Part shown: positions 29,578 through 38,700 of the stretch, piece after piece
Numbering within the stretch: position 1 is the first letter of the stretch
How the letters are laid out: each line of letters begins with the position of its first letter
Assembly (NCBI RefSeq): GCF_030294945.1
Contig: NZ_AP018448.1
Coordinates: 1,798,001 to 1,862,000, forward strand
From: Streptomyces graminofaciens
GTDB lineage: Bacteria; Actinomycetota; Actinomycetes; Streptomycetales; Streptomycetaceae
Reading direction: 5' to 3'
DNA: 64,000 nt
Translations under genes and position numbers: made by a program
The notes under the pieces: generated by a model
Told to the model about the DNA's origin: nothing
Databases searched by the model: none
The model's input: the letters and a program-made list of their open reading frames with translations, nothing else

Positions 29578-30666
29578 TCACCACGGGGGTCGGTAGCCGG
29601 TGGTGATCTTGTCTCCGGTGCTGCGCCACTTGGGCTCCTTGTCCACCGTCCTGGCCGTGATCGACCGGAGCTTGCGGATCACGGCGCCGTACGCTCCGCT
29701 GGCGCCGCTCGACACCTTGGCGCCGGGAGGCTCGTCCATGAACGGCATGAACTTGTCGGGGAAGCCGGGCATGGTGCAGGCGATGCAGATGCCGCCGACA
29801 TTGGGGCAGCCGCCGATCCCGTTCATCCAGCCGCGCTTGGGCACGTTGCACTTGACGACCGGTCCCCAGCAGCCGAGCTTGACCAGGCACGTCGGTGAGT
29901 CGTACGACATGGCGAACTGGCCCTGTTCGTAATAGCCGGCGCGGTCGCAGCCCTCGTGCACGGTGGCCCCGAACAGCCAGGTGGGACGCAGCTTGTCGTC
30001 CAGCGGGATCATCGGGGCGGCGCCGGCCGCCTGGTAGAGCAGGTAGGTGAGCGTCTCGGAGAAGTTGTCGGGCTGGATCGGACAGCCCGGGACGCACACG
30101 ATGGGGATGCCGGCGTGGGACTTCCAGTTCCAGCCGAGGTAGTCCGGTACGCCCATCGCGCCGGTGGGGTTGCCCGCCATGGCGTGGATGCCGCCGTAGG
30201 TGGCGCAGGTGCCGATGGCGACGACCGCCAGCGCCTTCGGGGCGAGCCGGTCGATCCACTCGCTGGTGGTGATCGGCTGGCCGGTCTCCGGGTTGTCGCC
30301 GAAGCCGCACCAGTAGCCCTCGCGCTTGATCGCCTCGTTCGGGATGGAGCCCTCGACGACCAGGACGAACGGGTCGATCTCGCCCCGCTCCCCCTTGAAG
30401 AACCACTCGATGAACGTGTCCGAGCCACCGACCGGACCGCACTCGAAGTCGATGAGCGGCCAGTGGACGGCGATCTTCGGAAGCCCCGGCAGCGCACCGA
30501 GCACGATCTCCTCGATGCTGGGCTGCATGGCCGCCGTCAACGCGACCGAGTCGCCGTCACAGCTCAGCCCCGCGTTGATCCAGAGAATGTGGATCGTGGG
30601 TGTCTCGTCGGCGGGTACGCCGCCTGCGTCCGCGGCATCGACCGTGCCCGGCGTCGCCTGAGTCAT
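29578..30666 (-). CDS. hhyS: [NiFe]-hydrogenase small subunit, group 1h (Hhy) type
   Basis: A 362-residue Fe-S subunit. At the proximal cluster the usual CxxC is CDGD (Cys36...Asp39), matching the 3Cys-1Asp cluster described for the Ralstonia eutropha actinobacterial-type hydrogenase. GTCATYGGI, PGCPIQPDN, HEGCDRAGYYE, CLVKLGCWGPVVKC and GGCPNVGGICIACTMPGFPD supply further cluster ligands. There is no Tat signal and no C-terminal anchor, so the enzyme is probably cytosolic. It follows HypX by 63 bp. Confidence 0.95.
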   Translation of the reverse strand: MTQATPGTVDAADAGGVPADETPTIHILWINAGLSCDGDSVALTAAMQPSIEEIVLGALPGLPKIAVHWPLIDFECGPVGGSDTFIEWFFKGERGEIDPFVLVVEGSIPNEAIKREGYWCGFGDNPETGQPITTSEWIDRLAPKALAVVAIGTCATYGGIHAMAGNPTGAMGVPDYLGWNWKSHAGIPIVCVPGCPIQPDNFSETLTYLLYQAAGAAPMIPLDDKLRPTWLFGATVHEGCDRAGYYEQGQFAMSYDSPTCLVKLGCWGPVVKCNVPKRGWMNGIGGCPNVGGICIACTMPGFPDKFMPFMDEPPGAKVSSGASGAYGAVIRKLRSITARTVDKEPKWRSTGDKITTGYRPPW

Positions 30667-30729
30667 GGGACCGCCTCCTGGGGAGGTAAGGGATGAAGAC
30701 CTACATTTCGACCGTCGACCTACTTCGTA

Positions 30730-32505
30730 TCAGCCGACCGGTCGTGACGAGATGTCATCGAGGGCCGTTCCGGTGACAGCGGCGGCAGAGGGGGGCAAAC
30801 CGGTTTGCGCAACCGGGGCGGTGGCGAGGTGCGGCGGGGTGCACGGTGGCCGCTGCTTGTGGACGAAGGAGCGACGCAGGGCGTGATACGGGGCGCCCGG
30901 GTCGTCGAAGGTGCGGCGCATCCGGGCCAGCTCCCGCGCACGGAAGCCGGCCAGCGGGGTCGTGCTCTCCAGCCGGTCCAGTTCCGTCTTCTTCGCGGTG
31001 ATCCGTGACGCCGTCGCCGGCAGGGACGCCAGACGCGCCGCCAGGCCGCCGACCTGCCGTGCGAACTGGTCAGGACCGCAGTCGACCACCCGGTCGACGA
31101 GCCCGAGGCGCAGTGCGTTCGCCGAGCTCACCGGCAGAGCCTCACCCATGAGCCGTTCGGCCGTCGCGTGGCCCACCCTGCGCGGCAGGGTGTGCGTCCA
31201 GTACTCCGAGCCGTACAGGCCCATCAGACGGTAGTGAGGGTTGAGCACGGCGCCCGAACGGCACCACACCTCGTCGGCCGCCAGGGCGAGCATCACTCCG
31301 CCCGCCGCGGCGTTGCCCGCGACCGCCGAGACCACCAGCCGGTCCGTCGTCGTCAGGACGGCCTCGACCAGATCGTCGATGGCGTCGATGTTCGCCCAGG
31401 ACTCGGCGGCGGGGTCGTCGGCGGCCTCGATGACGTTGAGGTGGATGCCGTTGGAGAAGAAGTCCCGTTCGCCGCCCAGCACCAGCACGGTCGTGGGCCG
31501 CGCGCATGCTTCCCGGTAGGCGGACAGCAGACGTCGGCACTGCTCGGTGCTCATGGCGCCGCCGGGGAAGGAGAACGACAGGAACCCCACGTTCCCGTCC
31601 TCCCGGTAGCGGATGTCCGCCCAGGTAGGGTGCCGCACCTCGGGCAACCGGGGCAGGTCGTCCTCGGGCAGCGGCGGCAGCCGGTCGCCCAGGGCCGACA
31701 CGGCGGGCAGTTTGAACGTGGGCGGCCGGCCGGGCACACGCCGGGGCCGTAGCTCGGGGATCCACACGGCGCCGTCCTTGGTGGCCCGGCAGATCGCCCC
31801 CGCCCGGGTGGCCAGGAGCTCGCCGGGCCGGCCACGCAACACGCTCTCGGGATGACCGCCGTGCAGATACCACTCACCGCCGAGCAGCGTGTCCAGCACA
31901 CCGGGCTGCGAGTCCGCCGCCCTCAGCTTGCGCAGGACGGTCCGCGTGGAGTCCTCGTCCCAGTCGATCCGCCGGACACTCTGGTCGAGGTACGGACGCG
32001 GACGGGCGTCGGCCGTGCCTGCCGCGTCCTGCCTGCGCGGTACGTGGGTCCCCCCGGCGAAACGCTCCACCGCGAGCAGGACGGCCTCGATCGCGGCGTC
32101 GGCGATCTCGCCCCGGTACAGCTCGCTCTTGGACACCTCGGGAATCCGGCACGGTACACAGGCCCACACGTCACCGGCGTCCATCTCCCCGTCGGCCTGC
32201 AGAACGGTGACGCCCCACTCGTCGACGCCCTCGTGGATCGCCCAGTCCAGGGAGGACGGTCCGCGGTCGCCCACGGGCCCCGGATGGACGACGAGGCATG
32301 TGTGCGCCGCCCACACCTCCTCGGGAATCACCGTCTTCAGCATCGGCGCCACGATGAGCTGGGGTGCGTGCCGCCGCACGGCGTCCGGCAACGAGCCGCC
32401 CGGGAGGGCGAGTTCCACCGCCACACTGTGGCCGCGGTCGCGCAGCTCGGCGTGAGCGCGCTGGGTGAGGCTGTTGAACGCGGTGGCTAGGAGCAGGATG
32501 TGCAC
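30730..32505 (-). CDS. hypX: HypX, CO-ligand synthesis for aerobic hydrogenase maturation
   Basis: A 591-residue two-part enzyme. The N-terminal half is formyltransferase-like (VVHPGPVGDRGPSSLDWAI, about residues 72-90); the C-terminal half is an enoyl-CoA hydratase fold (FSNGIHLNVIEAADDP, VSAVAGNAAAGGVMLALAADEVW). HypX makes the CO ligand from formyl-tetrahydrofolate through formyl-CoA and is found in aerobes. Its place as first gene before the structural subunits fits oxic H2 uptake. GTG start with a GGAGG site; the last 40 residues are a loose Pro/Ala tail. Confidence 0.92.
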   Translation of the reverse strand: MHILLLATAFNSLTQRAHAELRDRGHSVAVELALPGGSLPDAVRRHAPQLIVAPMLKTVIPEEVWAAHTCLVVHPGPVGDRGPSSLDWAIHEGVDEWGVTVLQADGEMDAGDVWACVPCRIPEVSKSELYRGEIADAAIEAVLLAVERFAGGTHVPRRQDAAGTADARPRPYLDQSVRRIDWDEDSTRTVLRKLRAADSQPGVLDTLLGGEWYLHGGHPESVLRGRPGELLATRAGAICRATKDGAVWIPELRPRRVPGRPPTFKLPAVSALGDRLPPLPEDDLPRLPEVRHPTWADIRYREDGNVGFLSFSFPGGAMSTEQCRRLLSAYREACARPTTVLVLGGERDFFSNGIHLNVIEAADDPAAESWANIDAIDDLVEAVLTTTDRLVVSAVAGNAAAGGVMLALAADEVWCRSGAVLNPHYRLMGLYGSEYWTHTLPRRVGHATAERLMGEALPVSSANALRLGLVDRVVDCGPDQFARQVGGLAARLASLPATASRITAKKTELDRLESTTPLAGFRARELARMRRTFDDPGAPYHALRRSFVHKQRPPCTPPHLATAPVAQTGLPPSAAAVTGTALDDISSRPVG

Positions 32506-32693
32506 GGCTGCCTCCGGGCGGACGAACGGCAGGCAGGAATGACCGCCGACCGAGATCCTCCGCCACGGCGGTCCGCCGTCCCCCGACGACAGACGGCAAG
32601 GTCATCCGAAAGCGCGTGCCGATCCGCCGTCCGGCGTCACCGGCAATCGCCCGCGGCGGCCCGGCTCGCCGAGCAGTCAGCCGCAGTGCATGA

Positions 32694-32951
32694 TCACCAT
32701 CGGCGCAGGCCGCTGGTGATGCGCTCCCACGGGGTGCGGGTGGCACCGAAGTGCGTCTCGTGGGTCCAGATGTGGGTGCACGAGCGGCACTGCAGGTGGA
32801 GCAGGCTGCCGACGTTGGAGAGCAGGTAGCGCCAGTGCTCGGAGCAGGTACGCCCCTGTTCACAGGTGGCACACCCGCGGTGGTCGGCGCAGTTCGGGCA
32901 GGCCACCCAGGCGCGACGCCCGACGTCGGCCTGCGGATCAAGCGGCAGCAT
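32694..32951 (-). CDS. Small multi-Cys protein, probable zinc ribbon
   Basis: An 85-residue protein with CPNC, CATC, CSEHWRYLLSNVGSLLHLQC and a final CTH; the Cys residues suggest two metal sites. The ATG at 32951 has a GAGGAGG site and overlaps the upstream gene by 14 bp. It lies 188 bp upstream of hypX on the same strand. Function unknown; the link with the hydrogenase is positional only. Confidence 0.65.
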   Translation of the reverse strand: MLPLDPQADVGRRAWVACPNCADHRGCATCEQGRTCSEHWRYLLSNVGSLLHLQCRSCTHIWTHETHFGATRTPWERITSGLRRW

Positions 32952-33252
32952 GGCCACCCCCTCCTCGCGGAAGCACTCCGGCCGAGACGAGCTCGTCGTA
33001 CACGCGCTGCTGCTCCGCGCTGAGGCCGGAATAGAGCAGCTCGTACGCCGCTTCCTCGCCGCGCAGTGCCGCGCCGGGGTCCCAGTCGGAGCCGAGAGCG
33101 GCCAGGACATGAGCACGCCGGAGCATCTCGTGCGAGCTCAGGTCGACGGCGAAGTCGACCAGCGGAAGAGCGTCGGGCCGATCCGCCGCACAGTTGCTCT
33201 CTGCGGCGGATTCGTCCGGTTCACCAGGAAGGGCGCGACCATCGGGGGACAT
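32938..33252 (-). CDS. Small conserved protein (DUF6400-like)
   Basis: A 104-residue soluble helical protein with HEMLRRAHVLAALGSDWDP and GEEAAYELLYSGLSAEQQR followed by VYDELVSAGVLP. From memory this pattern matches DUF6400, a short streptomycete family of unknown function. The start is ATG 33252; the open frame continues upstream to 33456 without homology. It is coupled to the following zinc-ribbon gene. Confidence 0.6.
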   Translation of the reverse strand: MSPDGRALPGEPDESAAESNCAADRPDALPLVDFAVDLSSHEMLRRAHVLAALGSDWDPGAALRGEEAAYELLYSGLSAEQQRVYDELVSAGVLPRGGGGHAAA

Positions 33253-33507
33253 GCGACCGAACGTAGGTAAGCGTTCCTCGCCCCGGCAAGAGCAGGTGGG
33301 AGAAGTCACAACGCGCTCGCGACTCCCGAGCGGGCGCCGGACCCCGCGTCGGACGCCTCCGAGTTCGTGGTGGCGGCCCGGCGGAGCACTGGCGCCAGGG
33401 CCCACACACCTCGACCACTGGCATCCGGAGGGACGACTCCCATCCATCGGTGACAACCGCCGACGCGACGGCCGGAGCTCGCGGTTGTATGGGGGCGCCG
33501 TTGGCGG

Positions 33508-34989
33508 CTATGCGCCGCGACGGACCCGGGCGGCCTTACGGGCCTCGGCGATCTGGCGGGCCTCAGCAGACCGGCGGGACTCGCCGCCGCCGACCCGCCC
33601 CGGGCGGGTACCCAGACCGCGGAAGGGGGCACCGCCGCGCTTCGGGCGCTCCGCGATCGGCCCGCTGCCGCTGACCGGGACACCGGAGGGAGCCTGAGCG
33701 CCGGTGATACGGCTCAGCTCGGCCTCGCCGGAGCGGACCTGCGTGATCTGCGGCCTGATGCCTGCGTCGGACATGAGACGGGCCATGTCCCGGCGCTGGC
33801 TGGGGAGGACCAGCGTGACGACACTGCCGGATTCGCCGGCGCGGGCAGTACGGCCACCGCGGTGCAGGTAGTCCTTGTGGTCGTTCGGCGGGTCGACGTT
33901 GACGACGAGTTCGAGGTCGTCGACGTGGATGCCCCGAGCCGCGACATTGGTGGCCACGAGCGTCGTGACGTCACCGCTCATGAACTGTGCCAGAGTGCGG
34001 GTGCGCTGCGGCTGCGACTTGCCGCCGTGCAGCGCCGCGGCCTTCACGCCACTGCTCAGCAGGTGCCTGGTGAACTGGTCGACAGCATGCTTGGTGTCCA
34101 GGAACATGATCACGCGCCCGTCACGGGCAGCGATCTCGGTGGCGGTGGCGATCTTGTCGGCACCGTGCACCTGCAGCACGTGATGCTCCATCGTGGTGAC
34201 CGCGCCCGCCGACGGGTCGACCGAGTGGACCACCGGGTCATGGAGGTAACGACGGACCAGCAGGTCGATGTTGCGGTCCAGCGTGGCCGAGAACAGCATG
34301 CGCTGACCGTCGGGGCGTACCTGGTCCAGCAACTCGGTGACCTGGGGCATGAAGCCCATGTCCGCCATCTGGTCGGCCTCGTCCAGGACGGTGATGTTCA
34401 CCCGGTCCAGGCGGCAGTCCTTGCGCTCGACGAGATCCGCGAGGCGGCCGGGAGTCGCGACGACCACCTCGGCCCCGGCACGCAGCGCGCCGGCCTGCCT
34501 GCCGATCGACATGCCGCCGACCACAGTGGCCAGGCGCAGCTTCAGCAATCGGGCGTACGGGGCGAGCGCATCGGTGACCTGCTGGGCCAGTTCGCGCGTG
34601 GGGACAAGGATCAGGGCCAGCGGCTTCCGCGACTCGGCACGCTGCCCGGCCGTGCGCACGAGCAGCGCCAGACCGAAGGCGAGCGTCTTCCCCGATCCGG
34701 TGCGCCCGCGGCCCAGGACGTCGCGCCCCGCGAGGGAGTTCGGCAACGTGGCGGCCTGGATCGGGAACGGCTCGTTCAGGCCGAGACCGGTGAGCATCTT
34801 CAACAACTCGACGGGCATGTCCAGTTCACCGAAGGTCGCAGCCGGGGGGAGGGCCGGGGTGACGGTGACCGGCAGCGCGAACTCCCCCTGTGGCGCGGAG
34901 GGACGGCGCCCGGTGTCGCCTGGACCGGCGCCGGGGCGCCCCTGGCCCTGTGGCCGGAAACGGTCGTTCGTGCGAGCTGAACGGCTCAT
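33508..34989 (-). CDS. DEAD-box ATP-dependent RNA helicase
   Basis: A 493-residue helicase. Motifs in order: Q motif near EPFPIQAATLP, motif I GRGRTGSGKT, PTRELAQQ, TPGRL, DEAD in VLDEADQMADMGF, SAT, and the C-terminal ARGIHVDD and HRGGRTARAG. A basic Arg/Gly-rich tail (about the last 70 residues) probably binds RNA. It follows cspA on the same strand after a strong terminator, so it is likely expressed by read-through or its own promoter, as expected for a cold-shock helicase. ATG 34989. Confidence 0.94.
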   Translation of the reverse strand: MSRSARTNDRFRPQGQGRPGAGPGDTGRRPSAPQGEFALPVTVTPALPPAATFGELDMPVELLKMLTGLGLNEPFPIQAATLPNSLAGRDVLGRGRTGSGKTLAFGLALLVRTAGQRAESRKPLALILVPTRELAQQVTDALAPYARLLKLRLATVVGGMSIGRQAGALRAGAEVVVATPGRLADLVERKDCRLDRVNITVLDEADQMADMGFMPQVTELLDQVRPDGQRMLFSATLDRNIDLLVRRYLHDPVVHSVDPSAGAVTTMEHHVLQVHGADKIATATEIAARDGRVIMFLDTKHAVDQFTRHLLSSGVKAAALHGGKSQPQRTRTLAQFMSGDVTTLVATNVAARGIHVDDLELVVNVDPPNDHKDYLHRGGRTARAGESGSVVTLVLPSQRRDMARLMSDAGIRPQITQVRSGEAELSRITGAQAPSGVPVSGSGPIAERPKRGGAPFRGLGTRPGRVGGGESRRSAEARQIAEARKAARVRRGA

Positions 34990-35091
34990 GGAGAACCTTC
35001 CTCGGCAGGGCGCGCATCGAGGAATTCCCGACAGGAATGAGCCGGATGAATTGCAAGAACGAGCCGAATGTGAGACCAAAAGAATTCATTG

Positions 35092-35142
35092 GAACAGAAA
35101 AAACAGCAAGCTGGGGCCCCGCCGTAAGGCGGGGCCCCAGCT
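35092..35142 (-). terminator. Strong intrinsic terminator between cspA and the helicase gene
   Basis: A perfect 15-bp stem pairs 35109-35123 with 35128-35142 around a 4-nt loop. On the minus strand it is followed by a T-rich run (six T at about 35102-35097). A classical T-tailed terminator is unusual at this GC content and would cap cspA transcripts. Confidence 0.85.
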
Positions 35143-35160
35143 GTCTCATATACTTCGACG

Positions 35161-35364
35161 TCAGGCGGGAGTAATGTTCTCCGCCTGCGGGCCCTTCTGG
35201 CCCTGCGTGATGTCGAAGTTCACCTTCTGGCCCTCCTGGAGCTCACGGAAGCCCTGGGCGGCGATGTTCGAGTAGTGGGCGAAGACGTCAGGGCCGCCGC
35301 CGTCCTGCTCGATGAAGCCGAAGCCCTTTTCCGCGTTGAACCACTTGACGGTGCCAGTAGCCAT
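35161..35364 (-). CDS. cspA: Cold-shock protein CspA family
   Basis: A 67-residue single-domain RNA chaperone. [20 protein letters not shown] contains RNP1 (KGFGFI) and RNP2 (VFAHY). Full-length and typical. AAAGGAG precedes ATG 35364. T-tailed hairpins lie both upstream in its leader and downstream. Confidence 0.96.
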   Translation of the reverse strand: MATGTVKWFNAEKGFGFIEQDGGGPDVFAHYSNIAAQGFRELQEGQKVNFDITQGQKGPQAENITPA

Positions 35365-35800
35365 GTCACATCTCCTTTGGGGGCAGTGCCCGCGGGCCCA
35401 CTCCGTGTGAACCCTAGCGTTGCCACAAATGAACCCCGTCCGGACAGCACCGGAGATACAAAAAATGCCCGACGACGTACAGTCGTCGAGGCACTTGAAG
35501 TTTCGGGAACCACAACTGCAACTACTGACCAGTTTAGCACGGCACACACATCCGCACCACTTTCACCCGTGCCGTAAAGCCTCGGCCTCGCGGCAGCGCC
35601 GGATCAGTACGCCAGTCGGCGCTGCCGCTCAATTACGCCCATTTCACAGCCGAGGAAAGTCGATCGCACCACTCGGATCGGATTGCCTCGATGAGGCTTG
35701 GTACACGAGCACGTCGGCCATCACGTAGCAACGGTGGCCCGGACTCAATGAGCCCTTTCCAACCTCGTGCGTCGGCCGGGCAGTTGGCCTGACGGCGCCG
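35365..35800 (-). promoter_or_regulatory. cspA leader and promoter region
   Basis: This 436-bp stretch holds no gene. On the minus strand, TAAACT at 35536-35531 is a possible -10 element. Downstream of it lies a hairpin (35488-35482 pairing with 35476-35470, plus 4 bp more across a 1-nt bulge), followed at once by six T (about 35464-35459), some 95 nt before the cspA start. It could be the terminator of the gene ending at 35801 or an attenuator in the cspA leader. Confidence 0.55.
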
Positions 35801-37045
35801 TCATGCGTCGGCGCCACCCTCACCCGGCCGCCGGTAGGGCCGCACGGCACGGCGCGCGATGGCGAAACGGTGCGTCTCCGACGGCCCGTCGTAGATCCGG
35901 AACGGTCGCACTTCCCTGAGCAGGCGGGCCAGCGGGGCGTCGGCGGCCGAGATGCCGAGTGCTCCGCAGATCTGCACCGCCCGGTCGACCACCCGGTTCA
36001 CGGCCTCCGCCACGAAGGTCTTGGACACGGAGGTGAGCTGCGCGGCGGCGGAGCCGGTGTCCAACTCCCAGGCGGTACGCAGGATAAGGGCGCGGCTCGC
36101 CTCGATGTCGATCTCGGAGTCGGCCAGCATCTGCTGCACCATGCCGAGATCCCCCAGGACGGAGCCGAACGCCATGCGGCTGCCCGCCCGTTCCAGTGCG
36201 ACGTCCTGGGCGCGCCGCGCGGCTCCCAGCCAGCGCATGCAGTGCGTCATACGGGCGGGGCCGAGCCGGACCTGGGCGCCCGCGAAGCCGTGGCCGACCT
36301 CGCCGAGCACCTGGTCGTCCCCCACCACGCACGCGTCGAAGACGATCTCGCTGTGCCCGGCGAAGAGCCCTTCGTCCAGGGTCTCGATGTCCCGGACGAT
36401 GCTCATGCCGGCAGTACCGGCGTCGACCAGGAACATGGTGGCGCCGCCCGGGTCCCCGGGGCTGCCGGAGGTGCGGGCCATGACGATGGCGAAGCCGGCG
36501 CCGTTGGCCCCGCTGATGAACCACTTGCGCCCGTCGATGCGCCACCCGCCGGGAACCCGTATCGCGGTGGTCCGCAGGGAGCGGGGATCGGCACCGGCTC
36601 CCGGTGCCGGTTCGGTCATGGCGAAGCAGGACCGCACCTCGCCGGCGGCGAGCGGGCGCAGATAGCGTTCCTTCTGGTCCTCGGTGGCCACCATCTCCAG
36701 CAGGTGCATGTTGCCCTCGTCCGGGGCCGCGCAGTTCAGTGCCAGGGGTCCGAGCAGCGAGTAGCCCGCGGCTTCGAACACCACCGCCTGCCCGCGCAGG
36801 TCGAGTCCGTGCCCGCCCCACCTCGTCGGCACGTGCGGAGCGAACACGCCCGCATCATGGGCGCCTTTCTGCAGGGTTTCCCGCAGGGTCTCGGGAGCGT
36901 CGTGCACGGACCCGCCGCAGGCGCGCTCGGCCGGGATCACCACTTCGCGCACGAACGCGGAAGTGGCCTCCGCGAGTTGGGCAACAGTCGGATCGACATC
37001 GAACTGGATGGGCACGGGACCTCCCGCCGACGGGCGCACGGGCAT
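35801..37045 (-). CDS. Acyl-CoA dehydrogenase
   Basis: A 414-residue flavoprotein of the acyl-CoA dehydrogenase superfamily. FAMTEPAPGAGADPRSL and WFISGANGAGFAIVMART are the FAD-contact regions, and RIYDGPSETHRFAIARR ends the domain. The usual catalytic Glu region before the C terminus reads ALGISAADAPLARLLREVRPFRIYDGPSE, like the ACAD10/11 and FadE-type branch. It oxidises an acyl-CoA to the enoyl-CoA. It diverges from an enoyl-CoA hydratase gene across a promoter with a shared operator-like motif. The exact start is uncertain; a GTG 11 codons in also fits. Confidence 0.88.
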   Translation of the reverse strand: MPVRPSAGGPVPIQFDVDPTVAQLAEATSAFVREVVIPAERACGGSVHDAPETLRETLQKGAHDAGVFAPHVPTRWGGHGLDLRGQAVVFEAAGYSLLGPLALNCAAPDEGNMHLLEMVATEDQKERYLRPLAAGEVRSCFAMTEPAPGAGADPRSLRTTAIRVPGGWRIDGRKWFISGANGAGFAIVMARTSGSPGDPGGATMFLVDAGTAGMSIVRDIETLDEGLFAGHSEIVFDACVVGDDQVLGEVGHGFAGAQVRLGPARMTHCMRWLGAARRAQDVALERAGSRMAFGSVLGDLGMVQQMLADSEIDIEASRALILRTAWELDTGSAAAQLTSVSKTFVAEAVNRVVDRAVQICGALGISAADAPLARLLREVRPFRIYDGPSETHRFAIARRAVRPYRRPGEGGADA

Positions 37046-37066
37046 CGGGTCCCGCCGCGTCCTAGA

Positions 37067-37087
37067 AACTGTATAGCGTCTTCAGTA
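37067..37087. promoter_or_regulatory. Operator-like repeat, copy 1
   Basis: AACTG-N11-CAGTA in the 91-bp divergent promoter between the acyl-CoA dehydrogenase and enoyl-CoA hydratase genes. It shares half-site sequence and spacing with sites at 44844, 49072 and 57034. Confidence 0.5.
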
Positions 37088-37136
37088 TCTTGCCGAGAGA
37101 GACCCGGTGACGGGAAGACGACAGGAGAGACGTCCC

Positions 37137-37973
37137 ATGAACCATCCTGTGAACATCCAGCCGGTCCGGGTCGTCCGCCACCTCGACGGAGTCGTCGAGC
37201 TGAGGCTGGACGATCCCGGGCGGGGCAACGCCCTGGACCTGGCAACGGCCGAGGCACTGCGGGACGCGACCGCCGAGATGGCCGCCGACCCGGGCGGCGC
37301 GGTCCTCCTGCGGGCGGCGGGCGGCACCTTCTGCGTGGGCGGTGACCTGCGCGCCTTCACCGGTCGCGGCGAGGGGACGGGCACCTATGTGCATGCCGTG
37401 GCGACCGCCGCGCACGCCGCGATACTGGCGCTGCACGAACTGCCGGTGCCGGTGGTGACCGCCGTGCGTGGCGCGGCCGCGGGCGGCGGGGTCGGCCTCG
37501 CCCTCGTGGGTGACATCGTCCTGGCGGCCCGGTCCGCACGCTTCCGGCTGGCGTACACGGATGTCGGGCTCACGCCGGACTGCGGGGCCTCCTGGTTCCT
37601 GCCCCGCCTGGTCGGCCCCCGGCTGGCGGCGGACCTGATCCTGACCAACCGGGTCCTGACCGGGGAAGACGCCGAACGGTGGGGCCTGGTCACCCGGTCC
37701 GTGGACGACGAGGAGCTGGACCTGGAGGCGCACCGGACCGCCGCCGGACTGGCCGCCGGCTCCGGTGACGCGCTGCGCGCCGCGAAGGGCCTGCTGCGCG
37801 GCCGTGCCGGGCACGGACTGGGCCGCCACCTCGCCGAGGAGGCACGGCAGATCGCCGCCCTGGCGGATGGGCGGGAGGCACAGGACCGCATGGCGTCGTT
37901 CCTCGCCGCCCGGGACCGCGCCCGGGCGGGCGACAGCCGGACCCGACCCAGGGAACCGGAAAGTGTTTCTTGA
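37137..37973 (+). CDS. Enoyl-CoA hydratase/isomerase
   Basis: A 278-residue crotonase-fold protein. GGTFCVGGDLRAF forms the first part of the oxyanion hole and VRGAAAGGGVGLALVGDIVLAA the second. The second catalytic acid region reads YTDVGLTPDCGASWFLPRLVG, with Asp where many hydratases have Glu, closer to isomerase-type members. I chose ATG 37137 with its AGGAGA site over an upstream in-frame start at 37107. It diverges from an acyl-CoA dehydrogenase and heads the run through the thiolase-like gene. Confidence 0.88.
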   Translation: MNHPVNIQPVRVVRHLDGVVELRLDDPGRGNALDLATAEALRDATAEMAADPGGAVLLRAAGGTFCVGGDLRAFTGRGEGTGTYVHAVATAAHAAILALHELPVPVVTAVRGAAAGGGVGLALVGDIVLAARSARFRLAYTDVGLTPDCGASWFLPRLVGPRLAADLILTNRVLTGEDAERWGLVTRSVDDEELDLEAHRTAAGLAAGSGDALRAAKGLLRGRAGHGLGRHLAEEARQIAALADGREAQDRMASFLAARDRARAGDSRTRPREPESVS

Positions 37974-38061
37974 ATCCCTCTTCACTAACAGGGCCGCCGG
38001 AGCGTAACCTCCGGGCAACACAGAACCGAGGAACCGGTCACCACAGAACCGGGGAAAAGGT

Positions 38062-38700
38062 GTGGCGATGCAACCTCCTGCCGTGGACCTTTCGGACGCT
38101 CTCGACGAGACGCTCACCGAAACCGTCGTCGACCTCGTTCTGCGTGGCATGTGGCGCGGCAGGCCCGAGGCCGAGCACCGTCCCCTGGTCGACGCCGGGC
38201 TGGCGATGGTGAAGGGCCCGATGGTGCTGCCGACCGAGCGTGCCAAGGCCGCCGCCTCGCGAATCCTGCGGATCTCCGCGGGATCGGCTCAGGAGGAGCG
38301 GATCACCGCGGCGTACGAGGCCTTCCTGCCGGTCAACAGGAGGATCCGCGAGGTGTGCACGGCATGGCAGTGCCGCCCCGACGGCACCGCCAACGACCAC
38401 TCGGACAGCGTCTACGACGCCGGGGTGCGCGAGTCGCTGGAAGACGTGCACGAAGCCATCCAGCCCGTGCTGCGCAGGCTGGAGCGGGTGCTCGAAGGCA
38501 GCGGACGGTACCTCACGGCCCTGGAGGAAGCCCTCGACCGCTTCGACGACGGCGAGTCCCAGTGGCTGGCCTCGCCGCTGTGCGACTCGTACCACACCGT
38601 GTGGATGCGACTGCACCAGGAACTGCTGCTCGTGCTGGGGATCAGCCGGGCCGAGGACGAGGCCCGTGAAGAGGAACTGGTCACGAGGAGTCGGGGTTGA
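38062..38700 (+). CDS. Helical protein paired with the PPDK-like gene, unknown
   Basis: A 212-residue, mostly helical soluble protein without recognised motifs. The acidic helix RESLEDVHEAIQPVLRRLER and the C-terminal HQELLLVLGISRAEDEARE are typical segments. Start GTG 38062 or ATG 38068 after GGGGAAAAGG. It overlaps the start of the PPDK-like gene (TTGA at 38697-38700), so the two are probably made together and may form a complex. Function not known. Confidence 0.65.
   Translation: MAMQPPAVDLSDALDETLTETVVDLVLRGMWRGRPEAEHRPLVDAGLAMVKGPMVLPTERAKAAASRILRISAGSAQEERITAAYEAFLPVNRRIREVCTAWQCRPDGTANDHSDSVYDAGVRESLEDVHEAIQPVLRRLERVLEGSGRYLTALEEALDRFDDGESQWLASPLCDSYHTVWMRLHQELLLVLGISRAEDEAREEELVTRSRG

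Noticed and set aside
27740..29596. 618-codon plus-strand frame opposite the hydrogenase large subunit
   Set aside because: Shadow of a clear, fully conserved gene; no motifs of its own.
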